A stretch of DNA of 64,000 nucleotides from Arenicola marina (GCA_964019135.1 OZ025261.1:33310738-33374737), one strand, 5' to 3'; positions 23,401 through 35,829 are shown, numbered from the stretch's first letter. Program-made: numbers and translations. The notes: generated from the letters alone by a model not told the origin.

Positions 23401-24806
23401 GCTATAGGCAATAACATAGAATTCAGTAACAAAAACAGTTCTTTTTTTTTTCCTGCAAATTATTATTATATTATATTACAAAATCCATAAAATCCATAAA
23501 ACGACCTTGGCGCGTTTGTACGTAATGTAACACAGTTGCAAACATTTTCTTAGTGTGTGTGTGTTTGTGCCATGTTTTATGTACCAAGGATCCATGGTCC
23601 ATCACATTCGCCAATATCTTCCATTTCTATCGCTATAGATTCAATTTCATTCTTCCAGCAGGAACAGGGGATCCCCCGTCCCTTGCCCGGGAGGTTAAAC
23701 CGTCCTACTTTAAAGCCATTCCTATAGCCATCCTCCTTTCCTTTCCCTCTGTGTCTGAAAAGCCCGGACATCAAAAGATTCAAAGTGTGTGTGTTATATG
23801 TTTTATGTACGAAGGGTCCATGGCTTAAATATTACAATAAAGACTCTTACTACTACTTTGTCGAGTAGGTGGCCTTGTCTCTATTGTCAGGACGGCAAAG
23901 CCTGTGATGTGAGGTTCGAACACCACCTGTGCAAATATCTTTTATTTCTATCTCTAACATGGCATCCCCTCTGCCTTGCCCGGGAGGTTAAACCTTCCTA
24001 TTCTAAAGCCATTCCTATTACCGTCCTCCTTTCCTTCCCCTCTGTGTCTGAAATGCCCGGACGTGAAAAGATTGATGACGTCACTTCAGACTGTCAGCAG
24101 CAGCCCATTGATGGCAACACGGGGACATTGTCCAAACAGACGCCAGGAAGAGAGGCAATCACACCCCGTCAGCGTATCCCTCGAGACGCCCAAGGACACC
24201 GTGACATTGGCTAAGCGTCCTGAGTGGCCCCCTGTCGCACGGTCCGCCTGGGCACCCTCGACAAACACGACCTCCCACGGCAAACACCCATTGATTCCTA
24301 CTGACCAGACGTGAGCTGTGACAAGCCACGTAAGTCGGGAGACGGCCAGACACACAAAACCATCCCCTCCTGGGGTGGTGGCTCTCGTGTGAAAGGCAAA
24401 ATAGCTGCCAGGGTGGGATGGGATTTCCCTTTCTGCCCGATCTCAACTGTCTCAATTTTTTTTTTGAAAATCATGACCGGATCATTATTTCTAAATACGG
24501 AAATGGAAATTGGGAATCACCATATCATTGAGAACAATGATGAGGACAGGATACGAGATCCCATCGATTTGGGTCTTATTATTGGCTCCAATCAGGCCTC
24601 ATTATCAGTTCTTTAACATTACTATTGCATTGCTCCCTGTTTGGCTGCTTGTTTGGTTTTCAATGATTAGATGACATGGGGTCTTTTTCTTTACATTGGA
24701 CGAATGGTTCAGGTCTCACGGCATGCTATAACGGTCATTCGTTAAGACGGGTCCCTCACCCAAGCTAAGTAAAACTGCATCAGACTATGTTCCACATCCA
24801 CATCCT

Positions 24807-24809
<3 letters not shown>

Positions 24810-24881
<72 letters not shown>
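24810..24881. repeat. (TA)n microsatellite, macrosatellite copy 1
   Basis: About 36 TA dinucleotides lie between 'catccttaaa' and 'tgccaccttgctcaaccatc'. The corresponding runs in copies 3 and 4 are 37180-37203 and 43270-43313; copy 2 has a palindrome instead. Confidence 0.95.
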
Positions 24882-24884
<3 letters not shown>

Positions 24885-25644
24885 ACCTTGCTCAACCATC
24901 CCATTTCATAAACATGGCAGCGCCACCTGGTGACTCAATGCCCGGATGTAATGAAATCCTGACAGGTAGTACCCTTAGTGGCCGCTAGGGGGTCGTCATA
25001 TCCCAGACGTGATGACAGCAGTCGGCGAATAGTGAAGATTGACCCGGAGGGGTGACGGCCTCTGGTCGCCCCTCTGCTGCCGGCATCGCCCCCTGATCAC
25101 CCTTACCCAACCTCCTCTACCCACTCCACCCCCACCCCCACCGCACGTCAACCCAACTCACCCCAACGCACCTCACCGCACCTCAACCCAACACACCCCA
25201 CCTCACCGCAACCGACATCTACCGCACCCCAACCCGTCCCCAACACACCCCAACCCCCCGCTCCCTACTACACCTCAACCACCCGACCCCACCCCACCGC
25301 ACGACCCACCCCACCGCGCCTCACCGCACATCACCCAACCCGAGCCGACCCCACCCCACACCATCCCTTTCATTACCACTTCTTCCCAACCTTCCCTTCT
25401 CTTTCCCACCCTATCCCATCTCGCCCTGTTCAACTCCTCTCTAACCTGCCCCACCCGTCCGCGTCCCAACCTCCCTCCTCCTTCGCCTGACAGTTACCTT
25501 CCCGTTATTAATCGTATCCAGTCCCCGCACTGTCGTATCATTTTTCTTTCCTTACATATCGTGTTTATGGGTCATCAACACTGCCCCCCCCCCCTCCCCC
25601 ACTGCCACCTCCTTCCTTCTACAACAGCCTTCTTATTCCTTTAG

Positions 25645-25745
25645 GGCGCCCGATAGATAGCTCAGTGGGTTAGAGCGCTCGCATTGAGCGTTCTGGCCAC
25701 GCGAGAGCCTGACGGCACGTGTATCGGTGGTTCACACCCCCCTGC
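25645..25745 (+). ncRNA. tRNA-derived SINE-like relic (copy 1)
   Basis: tagctcagtgggttagagcg (25658-25677) matches the tRNA A box and D arm very well. A weak B-box-like ggtggttcacacccc follows about 65 bases later. The spacing is longer than in most tRNAs and no cloverleaf closes properly, so this is a SINE head or tRNA pseudogene, not a working tRNA. Equivalent sites are at 30361, 38051 and 44063; the last has about 24 extra bases inside the A-box region. Confidence 0.5.
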
Positions 25746-28700
25746 GGTCATGTTGGTAGGGTCGCAGGATATAGATCCCATGTGTTTTTTTACAAAGAGT
25801 AGGGGAGTTATCCTGGGCCATGGTTCCGTTCTTCCCTTCCTTCTCCCATTGACGTGATATGACCAAAAGTGGTTAAAGCGTCTTGAATATACAAGCAACA
25901 ACCTGCTTCGTTCTCAAACGCCACCTCTGGTTCTCTTCTCCAGCCATACGTCTGCACCATCCCCTTGTCCCTCTCTCTCCCCCTCACCTAACCTTCCCCA
26001 TTCTTCCAGAATCTCCGCGTCGCCTTCTTCCCAGGCCCCATAATCCACCGCTTCACCCTTCACTTTATCCTCTTTGTGATGCTGATGCAGGTGACGGAAG
26101 GTGGGGAAGCACTTCAGTCTCATCCTGCATTTACTGCCTCAGAGCTGGATGCAAATCGACGATTTTTTACCACCGGCCCCTACACATGCAAGTCGCCACT
26201 CCACCCACGATGGCCACACGCGGCCTCCTCACACATCTCTGTCTCAATAGCTGCAATCCCCTGACATTCTTCCACATATAGCGGTACCAGCTCCCAAATC
26301 AGTTTTGAGAGCATTATGGTAAGTGACGAGATTCTCGCCTTGGTCTGACGAGATGGAAGGCAATGTCATAATCCCAATTTCCCCCCATGAGTGCTATCAA
26401 TCCTGAGTGTTGCGAATCTGGATCAAAAACGCCGTGCAAAAATCCCCAGATCGCCCTGACTGACGCCCCGCCGACTCCACGTGGTATTTGTGTGAGCCCC
26501 TCCCGCAGTCTAGACTCACTCTGGACAGCTGCAAAATAACGCACAGCGACAACTCCACATGCCACTATCCCTCCTTTTCTCTTTCTCACATGTGCTATCT
26601 GTTTATGTCTCTCTCTGTTTTCAACCCGTCTATCTCTCTCGTTGTTTTCATCTACATCTGCAACTCAATCTTGTTCTCATATCATCCTTTTAATATTAAC
26701 TTCTTTTTGTCCCTTTTTTCTGCTCTTTTTTCTCTCTCATTCTGATTTGATGTTGCCTTCGTAGTGTGTGTCTTGTATCAGTTGTCAACTCTTCGTGTCT
26801 GTCAATCTTATCTCTAGCGTACAAGCTGTCCTGAACCTGTCTGACGACCGTCAAGACGCGGAACCCTTGGGTGAGAGGATGCTAATTAATGGTTCAATTG
26901 GACAACCCTCATGGCCAGGTGTCACCCCTTTACTCAGCCCCCCACCCTGTCAGGCACCGCCCCTGGAAAACTGCTCATACATTTACTTTACTGTGATTCT
27001 TTTTGTTTTATTTGAATAAAAGGTCATTTGGGTATTCTGTTCAATTGAAAGTGCCGTGCACGTTGTGTGTTTGTATGATTTTTTTTATTGAACATGTGTT
27101 TTTAAATACGAATGTATCTAGGTACTAACTCCACATGAAAAACTATACTGAGACATTGGTGTCGCTCTCACTCTCGCCCTGCTTAAAGTTATCTCCTTCT
27201 GGATCTCTCAATTCCAATATTGATCGCTCGCTCTCACGAGAACACGCACCCCCACCCCCTCTACCCAACTCAGTCCCACATACTCCACTCACCCTGGTCT
27301 TTGTGGTACTTCTGTTCCAGACATGGAAGCGAATGTCCACCCATACCGACCATCCCACCCCGTTCTTACCGCCGATGCCGCCTAGCTACCCCATTACCTC
27401 GTTTTTTAACCGCCGCGCGTAGCAGCCATTGAATCCATTAAAACTGACCCAATTTGCGTTTCACATTGCCCGGTAAACCTATCGTTGAAGGGGTTTGGAT
27501 GTGATGACGGCTACAAGCGGTGGGACGTCGTTTGGTTACACGACTGCCATGCGTGAAGCTGAATCTGCACATCAGTCACGTGTAATGTCAGGTACAAATG
27601 GGAAAGAACGTCAGGAGCGGTTTGTAGTTTTAATGCCGTGTTTACCGTGAAGGCGTGGTCAGGCGTCCGAACAAGGATCGGTATTGAAAGAAAAATCGAT
27701 AAACTGCGTGATAATGGTAATCGCGACTGTCCCGATACACGAGTTAGCCACAACCTTGAGTAAGGTCATGGGTTAGGGGATAGACACAACAGGTGATCTA
27801 CGATGTAGCCACAATGGTTGGACAGCCATAATGGCCCATTCTCCACCACCATATTGAGCAGCCTCCACACTCATCACTGGGATTGGATGGTTTTCTTTTT
27901 CGATTATTACAAGATCGACATGTGAAGTAATTCATCCGCGGTAGTAGAGTTTAAGTGCTCCATCCGTCACGTGTTGAACCAAACAGCGACTAAACACGTT
28001 CAGCATCGATCGTGTAGAGACCTGCTGAAGCAAAAACTGTGATCGCACGTTATAACGGTACAGTAGTCTGGGAATACAGCTCCATCGGGTAGACCAGCGC
28101 CACTGGGAGGAGGGTTGAGAGGTGGGAGGCGGGGGTTACCACAAGGCACGTGACACACTCCACCAAAGCGGTTAACATTACATTCCATCATGCCTTCGCC
28201 TATCAGAAATCTGTTTACTATCTTTCGAATGACGCCCTTGAGGGAGTAATGTCCTCTCCACAGGTCAAGTCATCACGCCTGTCGGTTGCAGAGGACCCAT
28301 CCAGCATTGAAATAGTCCGGTAAAAAAGGAGGAGATTTCCTTTCGCGGTGTAGGAATACTGTAACAATAGATTTGCAAGAAATCTGCCGCGAAATCTGCG
28401 GTAGTCATCTATTGTTGCTTGGGGAGTAAATTCACACGCTCGCCAGACACATTTCCTCCAGGCATGGCGTGATGAAATTGCTCAAGCGCGCAAAGAATGA
28501 TTTTGGGTTAAACTTTCAGAGTCTCGGGTGGTTCTTTACGAGACGCCCAATGTGATGCGCTGAGAGGTATCTGCGGGAAATATAGCGCCCTTGATCATTA
28601 AAACCGGATGTTAAGTCGTGGACGTCTGAGGCGAGGAGTAAGGAGCACGTATTCCAGACTCAGACCGGCTGGGGTGGGGGTTCTCGTGTTAAAGGCAAGA

Positions 28701-29112
28701 CACATGCCACACAGGGTGGAATGGGATTTCCCTTTATGTGCGAGTCAACTGTCTCAGTTTTTCGATCTTTTTCATGATTGGATTATTATTTCTAAGTACC
28801 GGAATGATTAGTGGAAGTCACCATATCATTAAGATCAATGCTGAGGACATGATACCAGATCCCATCGATTTGGGTCTTATTATTGGCTCCAATCAGGCTA
28901 CATTATCAGTCCTTTTAGCATTATTATTGCATTGCTCTCTGGTTGATTAAACATAAATTCATGATCAGATACTATGGGGTCTTGTTTTTTACACTGGATG
29001 AATGGTTCAGGTCTTAGGCCATGCTATGACGTGCATTCCTTAAGACAGGCCCTTTCCCCGAGCTGGGTGAAACTGCAGAAGATTATTTTTCACACCCACA
29101 TCCTTAAAGATA

Positions 29113-29178
29113 TATGGAATAGGATGATTGAGCAAGGTGGCATATATATGCCACCTTGCTCAATCATCCTATTCCATA
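29113..29178. repeat. Perfect 66-bp palindrome (33-base arms, no spacer)
   Basis: The left arm begins tatggaataggatgattgag and the right arm ends ctcaatcatcctattccata; every base pairs. Sister copies have (TA)n in place of the left arm. It could extrude as a cruciform. Confidence 0.97.
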
Positions 29179-29389
29179 AACATGGCAGCACCACCTGGAG
29201 ACTCAATGTCCGGATGTAATGAAATCCTGACAGGTAGTACCCGTAGTGGCCGCTAGGGGGTCGTCTTATCCCAGACGTGATGATAGCCGTCGGCGAATAG
29301 TGAAGAATGACCCGGAGGGGTGACGGCTTCCGCTGCTGGCGGCATCGCCCCCTGATCACCCCTACCCAACTTCCTCTACCCAACTCACC

Positions 29390-30060
29390 GCACCCCACCC
29401 CCATCAAACCCCCACCGCACGTCAACCCTCCCAACGGCACCCCCACCGCACCTCAACACACTCCACCCCACCCCACCTCACCCCACCCAAGCCACCGCAC
29501 CGCACCGGACCGCACTCCATCGTACCCCAAGCCAACCCACCCCACCGCACCCCCAACGAACGTCAACCCACCCCACCGCATTCCCACCGAACGTCAACCC
29601 ACCCCACCGCACCCTAAGACACCCCACGGCACCCCCACCGAACGTCAACCCACCCCACCGCACCCCCATCGAACGTCAACCCACCCCACCGCACCCTAAG
29701 ACACCCCACGGCACCCCCACCGAACGTCAACCCACCCCACCGCACCCCACCGAAGGTCAACCCACCCCACCGCACCCCAATCGAACGTCAACCCACCCCA
29801 CCGCACCCTAAGACACCCACCGCACCCCCACCAAACGTCAACCCACCCCACCGCATCCCCACCGAACGTCAACCCACCCCATCGCACCCTAAGACACCCC
29901 ACGGCACCCCACAGAACGTCAACCCACCCCACCGCACCCCCACCGAACGTCAACCCACCCCACCGCACCCTAACACCCCACCGCACCCCCACCGAACGTC
30001 AACCCAAGCCACCGCACCCTAAGACACCCCACGGCACCCCACCGAACGTCAACCCACGTC
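29390..30060. repeat. C/A-rich minisatellite of about 26-31 bp units
   Basis: Units of the form cgaacgtcaacccaccccac alternate with accctaagacaccccacgg. Related but unexpanded C/A-rich DNA occurs at 25090-25350, 37435-37760 and 43545-43770 in the other copies. Proline-rich frames here are artefacts. Confidence 0.9.
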
Positions 30061-30360
30061 ACCCCATCTCACACCTTTCCTTTCATTCCCATACCTTAGC
30101 AACCTTCCCTTACCTTTCCCACTCGATCCCTTTCAGCCATTTTCCACCACTCCCTAACCTTCTCCTCCCGTCCGCGTTCCATCCAGCTTCCCCCACCTCC
30201 TTCCTACCTCGTCTACCAGTTACCTCCCCGTTATTAATCGTATCCTCGCCTCCCACCGTCGTATCGTTTTTTCTTCCCGTACATATCGTGTTTAGAGTTC
30301 ATCAACGATGGCCGTCACTGCCACATTTTTCTTTCTACAACAGCCATCTCCTTCCTTTAG

Positions 30361-30455
30361 GGCCGCACAATAGATAGGCTCAGTGGGTTAGAGTGCTGGC
30401 ATTGAGCGCTCTAGCCACCTTATGGCACGTGAATCGGTGCTTCACGCCCCGCTGT
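30361..30455 (+). ncRNA. tRNA-derived SINE-like relic (copy 2)
   Basis: taggctcagtgggttagagt is the A-box region with one inserted g relative to copy 1. It is followed by a degenerate B box. It is more decayed than copy 1. Confidence 0.4.
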
Positions 30456-33400
30456 GGTCATATCTGTGTGGTCTCAGGATAAAGATCCCACGTCCTTCTT
30501 CGCAAATTGTAGGGGGTGTTCCCTGGTGACATAGCTCCACTCTCCCTTCCTTCTTCCATTGACGCGATATAACAGGATTGGTTAAACTGTCCGGAATATC
30601 CAACCTACAACATGCTTCTTTCTACAACCGCCACCTCTGCTTCTCCGCTTCTTCAGGCATAAGTCTGCACGCCCCCACCCCCACCCCCCTCCCCTCGCCT
30701 TCCCCATTCTTCCAGAATCTCCATTTCGCCTTCTACCCAGGCCCATAATCCCACCGCTTCACCCTTCACTTTACCCAAGCTCCCTCCTTTCTTCCCTCTT
30801 TGTGATGCTGATACAGGTGACTGTGGAAGCACTTCAGTCTCATCTTGTATTTACTGGTTCAGAGCTGGATGCAAATCGATGAATTTTTACCACCCGCCTC
30901 CCAAAATCTTAGTCGCTTTTTACACGAACGCACCAAACCGCCGCCCCCACCCCACCCCCCCATACCCACGATGGCCACCCAGCCCCCCCCCCCCCCCCCA
31001 CACACACACACATCTCCCTATCAATAGCTGCAATCCCCTGACATTCTTCCACCTTAGCCTTACCAGCTCCCAAATCAGGTTGATGAGCATTACGGCAAGT
31101 GACGAGATTCTCGCCTTGGTTCGACGAGATGGAAGGCAATGTCATAATCCCAATTTCCCCCCTTGAGTGCTATCAATGCTGAGTGTTGGGTATCTGGACC
31201 ACAAACACCGTGCAAAACCCCCAGATCGCCCTGACTGACGCCCCGGCGCCCCTCCCGCAGTCTAGACTCACAAAATAACGCACAGCGACAACTCCACATG
31301 CCACTATCCCTCCTTCTCTCTTTCTCACATGTGCTATCTGTTTATATCTCTCTCTTTGTTTCCATCTCTAGCTTCCACTCAATCTTGTTCTCATATCATC
31401 CTTTTAATAGGAACTTGTTTTTGTCCCTTTTTTCTGCTCTTTTTTCTCCCTCATTCTGATTTGATGTTGCCTTCGTAGGGCGTGCCTTGTCTCAGTCAAC
31501 TATTGGTGTCTGTCAATCTTATCTCAGCTGTCTAACGCGTTAAGACGCGGAACCCTTCGGTGAGAGCATGCTAATTAAGGATTCAATTGAACGAACCTCA
31601 TGGCCACGTGTCACCCCTTTACCAAGTCCCTCACCCTGTCAGACACCGCCCCTGGAAAACTGCTGATACATTCACTTTACTATGATTCTTATTGTTTTAT
31701 TTGAAAAAAATACGTCATTTGGATTTTTTGTTTAATTGAAATTACCGTGCACGTTGTGTGTTTGGACGCATTTTTTTTATTGAAGATGTGTTTTTAAATA
31801 CAATTGTATTTAGGTCCAAATTCCACATGAAAAACTATACTGAGACATTGGTGCCGCTCGCACTCTCGCCCTGCTTAAAGTTATCTCTTTCAGGGTCTCT
31901 CAATTCCAATATTGATCGCTCGCTCTCACAAGAACACGCACCCCCACTCTCTACCCACCACAGTCCCACATACTCAACTCACGCTGGTCTTTGCGGTACT
32001 TCTGTTCCAGACATGGAAGCGAATGTCCACCCATACCGACCATCCCACCCCGTTTTTACCGCCGATGCCGCCCGGCTACCCCATTACCTCGTATTTTAAC
32101 CGCCGCGCGTAGCAGCCATTGAATCCATTAAAACTGACCCAATTTGCGTTTCACATTGCCCGGTAAACCTATCGTTGAAGGGGTTTGGATGTGATGACGG
32201 CTACAAGCGGTGGGACGTCGTTTGGTTACACGACTGCCATGCGTGAAGCTGAATCTGCACATCAGTCACGTGTAATGTCAGGTACAAATGGGAAAGAACG
32301 TCAGGAGCGGTTTGTAGTTTTTTTTTTTAGAAGGCGTGGTCAGGCGTCCGAACAAGGATCGGTATTGAAAGAAAAATCGATAAACTGCGTGATAATGGTA
32401 ATCGTGACTTTCCCGATACGAGTTAGCCACAACCTTGAGTAAGGTCATGCGTTAGGGGATAGACACAACAGGTGATCTACGATGTAGCCACAATGGTTGG
32501 ACAGCCATAATGGCCCATTCACCACCACCATATTGAGCAGCCTCCACACTCATCACTGGGATTGGATGGTTTTCTTTTTCGATTTTTACAAGATCGACAA
32601 TGTGAAGTAATTCATCCGCGGTAGTAGAGTTTAAGTGCTCCATCCGTCACGTGTTGAACCAAACAGCGACTAAACACGTTCAGCAGCGATCGTGTAGAGA
32701 TCTGCTGAAGCAAAAACTGTGATCGCACGCTATAATGGTGCAGTAGTCTGGGAATACAGCTCCATCGGGTAGACCAGCGCCACTGGGAGGAGGTTGGAGA
32801 GGTGGGAGGAGGGGGTTACCACAAGGCACGTGACACAATCATCCAGAGCGGTTAACATTACATTCTATCATGCCTTCGCCTATCAGAAATCTGTTTACAA
32901 CTTTTCGAATGACGCCCTTGAGGGAGTAATGTTCTCTCCACAGGTCAATTCATCTTCCTCCGCCGTGAAGAGCTCCAGCAGACGACTCACATCTGTCGGT
33001 CGCAGTGGACCCATCCATCATTGAAATAGTCCCTTAAAAAGAGAAGATTTCACTTCGCGGTGTAGGAATACTGTGGGAACAAAAGATTTGCAAGAAATCT
33101 ACCCGTCTTGGGGGAAAACTCCAATTGAAAATGGATTACTGGACGAGGCAGTATTCATCTATTGTCGCTCCGGCAGTAAATTCACAAGCTGGCTAGACAA
33201 GTGTCCTCCGGGCATGGCGTGATGAAGCTGTTCAAGCGACCAAAACATGTTTTTTTGTTAAACTTCCAGAGTCTCAGGTGGTACTTACGAGACGCCCAGG
33301 GTGATGCACTGAGAGGTATCCGCGGAAAAAAGTAGTGCCCTTGATCATTAAAAACGGAAGGTAAGTCTAGGTTGTCTGAAGCGCAGAGTAAAGAGCAGGG

Positions 33401-33514
33401 TTTTCAGCCTAAGCAGACCTGAAGCTAGGATGACACAAAACACATGAAGGCAGCAAGTTGGGCCAGGAAACCTCTTGGGACAGTGAAATGGGACAAAACG
33501 TGATGCAACTGCAG

Positions 33515-33590
33515 ATGCTGGGGTTCGAAACCACGACCTGGTGATGTATTATTCGCCCTGCTTACCAACTGAATTAGGGAAGCTCTGCAC
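33515..33590 (-). ncRNA. tRNA-like element, minus strand (copy 2)
   Basis: On the minus strand an A-box-like taattcagttggtaagca (33576-33559) is followed by a perfect B box ggtttcgaacccc (33532-33520) at normal tRNA spacing. The anticodon stem does not pair convincingly and no CCA-ready acceptor stem is seen. This makes it a SINE head or tRNA pseudogene. The B box is intact in the copy at 47262-47332 and mutated at 41248-41315. Confidence 0.5.
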
Positions 33591-33994
33591 GGCTAGGATG
33601 GGAGCCATGACATCGCCGGGCTAGACCGGAAATCGGAATGACATCTGGGATAGTAAAACCGAAATTAAACAAAATTAAACTAAAACCCCGAGTTGTAAAA
33701 CATACGAAAATAAGTTTCCACCGCGTGGCGCTGTCAGCAGTTGACAATGTGGTTAAATGTCGCCTTTTAAAAAATGGTGTTCATTTGTTTCCAAGTGTAA
33801 TGACGTTGCAAAGCAGGCGCGGTAGAAAGCACTATTGACCTCAACCGGCCTGTGATTCTGCATCCGTTAACACGGGTCATACACCATTTTTCAATGATAA
33901 CCACATCCTGCTGATCCACGAGTCGTCTTTCTGGTATATCCTTACAGGTATGGTCAGAGCAAACTAGGTATTTACCTAGGCTTGCAATACGTTA

Positions 33995-35440
33995 AATCTC
34001 AGTCTCTCTCTAGACTATGACGCCCAAGAACTTTCATTTGGTAGAAACAATTTGGTGTGATGTTAAAAACTATTCAAAACGAAATATTCAAATTTATATG
34101 GAGTGGAAAACCGGAAAAGATCAAACGAACTGTATTGTATAACAATAAGCAAACTGGAGGTATATATATCCCAAATCTTACAATTAAAAGCAAATCACTT
34201 AAGATTGCATGGGTACAACGTATTGTCAGTAATGAATCGTGTGCGATATTTGTTCACAGTTACTTTGGCATTATAGGCGAACTGTTCTGGAGATGTAATA
34301 TGGATGCTAAAGACCTAAAAACTATCCCTTTTTATACAAATATAACTAGCGCCTTCACTCGAGAAATTATTGAAACTTGGTGTGAATTTCATTTTTGCAC
34401 ACTAGACGATATAGTTGATGTACCAGAAGAGGTCTTATGGTATAATTCCCACATAAAAGTTAATAATAAGGTTATCTGTTATGATAGTTGGGTGAAATTG
34501 GAGATACTTTTTGTCAAAGATCTTTGTGATGAACAAGGCTCTTTCCTGTCGTATCCACATATTTGCCAAAAGTATGGAAGTAATATCAATGTGTTACATT
34601 ATTATGGTATTATACACAGCATTACAGAGAAGTGGAAACCTTGGCTGGCATTTGGTACAGACATTAAGACCTGCACGAGATTTCAGAAATATATAGAAGC
34701 AACACATGTTAGTAAACTTGTATATAAGAGTCTCATTAGTAAAATTGCCACGGTACCGACGACCCCATTCCAAGCATGGAGAGCTGATATAGATATATCA
34801 GAGACCGAATATGTAGCTTCTTTTCAAAAGTTACTTAAAACAACACAGTGTGTGAAATTGCAAGAATTCCAAAACCGGTTTCTCCACCGTATCTTATCAA
34901 CGAATGAAAGGCTATACAAATGGGGTCTAAGGGAGTGTGATTTATGTTGTTTTTGTAATGAAGAAATTGACACTTTGATGCATGGTTTTGTTGAATGCGA
35001 ACCTGTAAAGACATTTTGGCAGTCTGTGTACCTTTGGCTTGGAAATAGATTGGGAATTTTGATAGAGTACGATGTGAAATATATCCTATTTGGTGCTAAA
35101 GATATAACCATTGATTTTGTCCTGATGTTGGGAAAACATTATCTATATTCTTGCAAATGTAATTCAAGATTCCCGGATTTGAAGACATTTTTAGCACGAT
35201 TAAGAGTATACGTTGACTTAGAGTATCGAATAGCAAGAAACAATGATCGATTAGGGGAATTTGCAAACCGTCTCGGCGCCTTGTGTTGACCCATATGTAA
35301 ATCAGTAAACTAGACAAAACGCTATTAGTGCAGCCCTTGCACGATATTATGTAATAGACAATTATGTATCCTATGAACCATGCCAAGCCTTTCCTGATGT
35401 TCTCGCATTTTCTTGTATACCATTGGAGCCAATAAAAATA

Positions 35441-35485
<45 letters not shown>

Positions 35486-35819
35486 GTGTGAGATTTCGTC
35501 TTCGTATTAGGTAGATACTATATATATCACAATAAGTGTCACGGTGTGTTTCCTGAGGTCTCCGGATTCATAGTAAGGCTTGAGCGCCATTTATGCATAA
35601 AACAACAAATTGCCGTAAAGAATAACACAATTTTGCCTTTCAGAAACAAGTGGTTCAATGTTCTGTGAATGTCCTTCTTTCATAGCCCTGTGTTAATTAT
35701 AATTAGCCTATTGCAACCATTATACTCTTATACTGTGCACTTTGTATATCAGACTCTTCTTCGAATGTATGCATTTTGATATAAACCAATAAACTAAAAA
35801 ACTAAAAAAAATATATATA
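33995..35819 (+). pseudogene. Older L1/Tx1-like LINE fragment, interrupted by a younger one
   Basis: The left part (33995-34060) and right part (35492-35819) join across the young insertion to give a frame with DAQELSFGRNNLV, then DFVFVLGRYYIYHNKC and RLERHLCIKQQIAVKNN, ending KWFNVL and a stop. This is the C-terminal block of an L1/Tx1-like ORF2 and parallels the end of the younger element (DFVLMLGKHYLYSCKC). The 3' end has aataaac and short A runs. Deleted versions are at 41590-41905 (copy 4) and 47600-47925 (copy 5). Macrosatellite copy 1 lacks it. Confidence 0.65.
34061..35479 (+). mobile_element. Young 5'-truncated L1/Tx1-like LINE with intact C-terminal frame
   Basis: A single uninterrupted frame of about 408 codons runs to the stop at 35289. 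It starts within the post-RT region (NEIFKFIWSGKPEKIKR, then QTGGIYIPNLTIKSKSLK). It ends with the cysteine/histidine cluster CDLCCFCNEEIDTLMHGFVE followed by C, the zinc-finger-like domain typical of L1/Tx1 ORF2, and DFVLMLGKHYLYSCKC. The 3' UTR is about 160 bases with AATAAA at 35431 and a poly(A) tail of about 35. A 12-base target-site duplication aatttggtgtga flanks it (34049-34060 and 35480-35491). No RT or endonuclease is present, so it is a dead-on-arrival copy, but the open frame, long tail and perfect duplication show that it inserted recently. Confidence 0.9.
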
Positions 35820-35829
35820 AGTCTAATTC

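Larger units (their letters stand above)
22905..28640. repeat. 6-kb macrosatellite, copy 1 (3' end deleted)
   Basis: It begins with gttgcaaagccagcgcggta, the left boundary shared with copies at about 33801, 41512 and 47527. In order it holds a CR1/L2-like LINE C-terminus relic, a gtgtgtgtgttatatg block (which is duplicated here, 23560-23830), a tcgaggggtgacggcc region, a (TA)n run (24810-24881), a long C/A-rich tract, a SINE-like tRNA relic (25645-25745), pyrimidine tracts and a non-coding right half. It stops near 28640, where about 2 kb seen in other copies is missing, and passes straight into copy 2. Uniquely, this copy lacks the L1/Tx1 insertion found in copies 3-5, so it preserves the empty site (23065-23085). 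Confidence 0.85.
28641..33800. repeat. 6-kb macrosatellite, copy 2 (5' end deleted)
   Basis: It starts abruptly at ctggggtgggggttctcgtg, lacking the LINE relic and the first part of the unit, and runs to about 33800. Its beginning resembles copy 5 (48865 onward) more than copies 1, 3 and 4: both share gcgagtcaactgtctcagtt and ggctacattatcagtcctt. This copy carries the perfect palindrome at 29113 and an expanded C/A-rich minisatellite (29390-30060). The right end (33365-33800) retains the tRNA-like element on minus at 33515-33590. Confidence 0.85.

Noticed and set aside
25039..25644. 201-codon proline/histidine-rich protein
   Set aside because: Translation of the low-complexity C/A-rich tract of the macrosatellite.
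25645..25745. Functional tRNA gene
   Set aside because: A box is good, but the B box is weak, spacing is long and no cloverleaf forms; treated as a SINE head or pseudogene.
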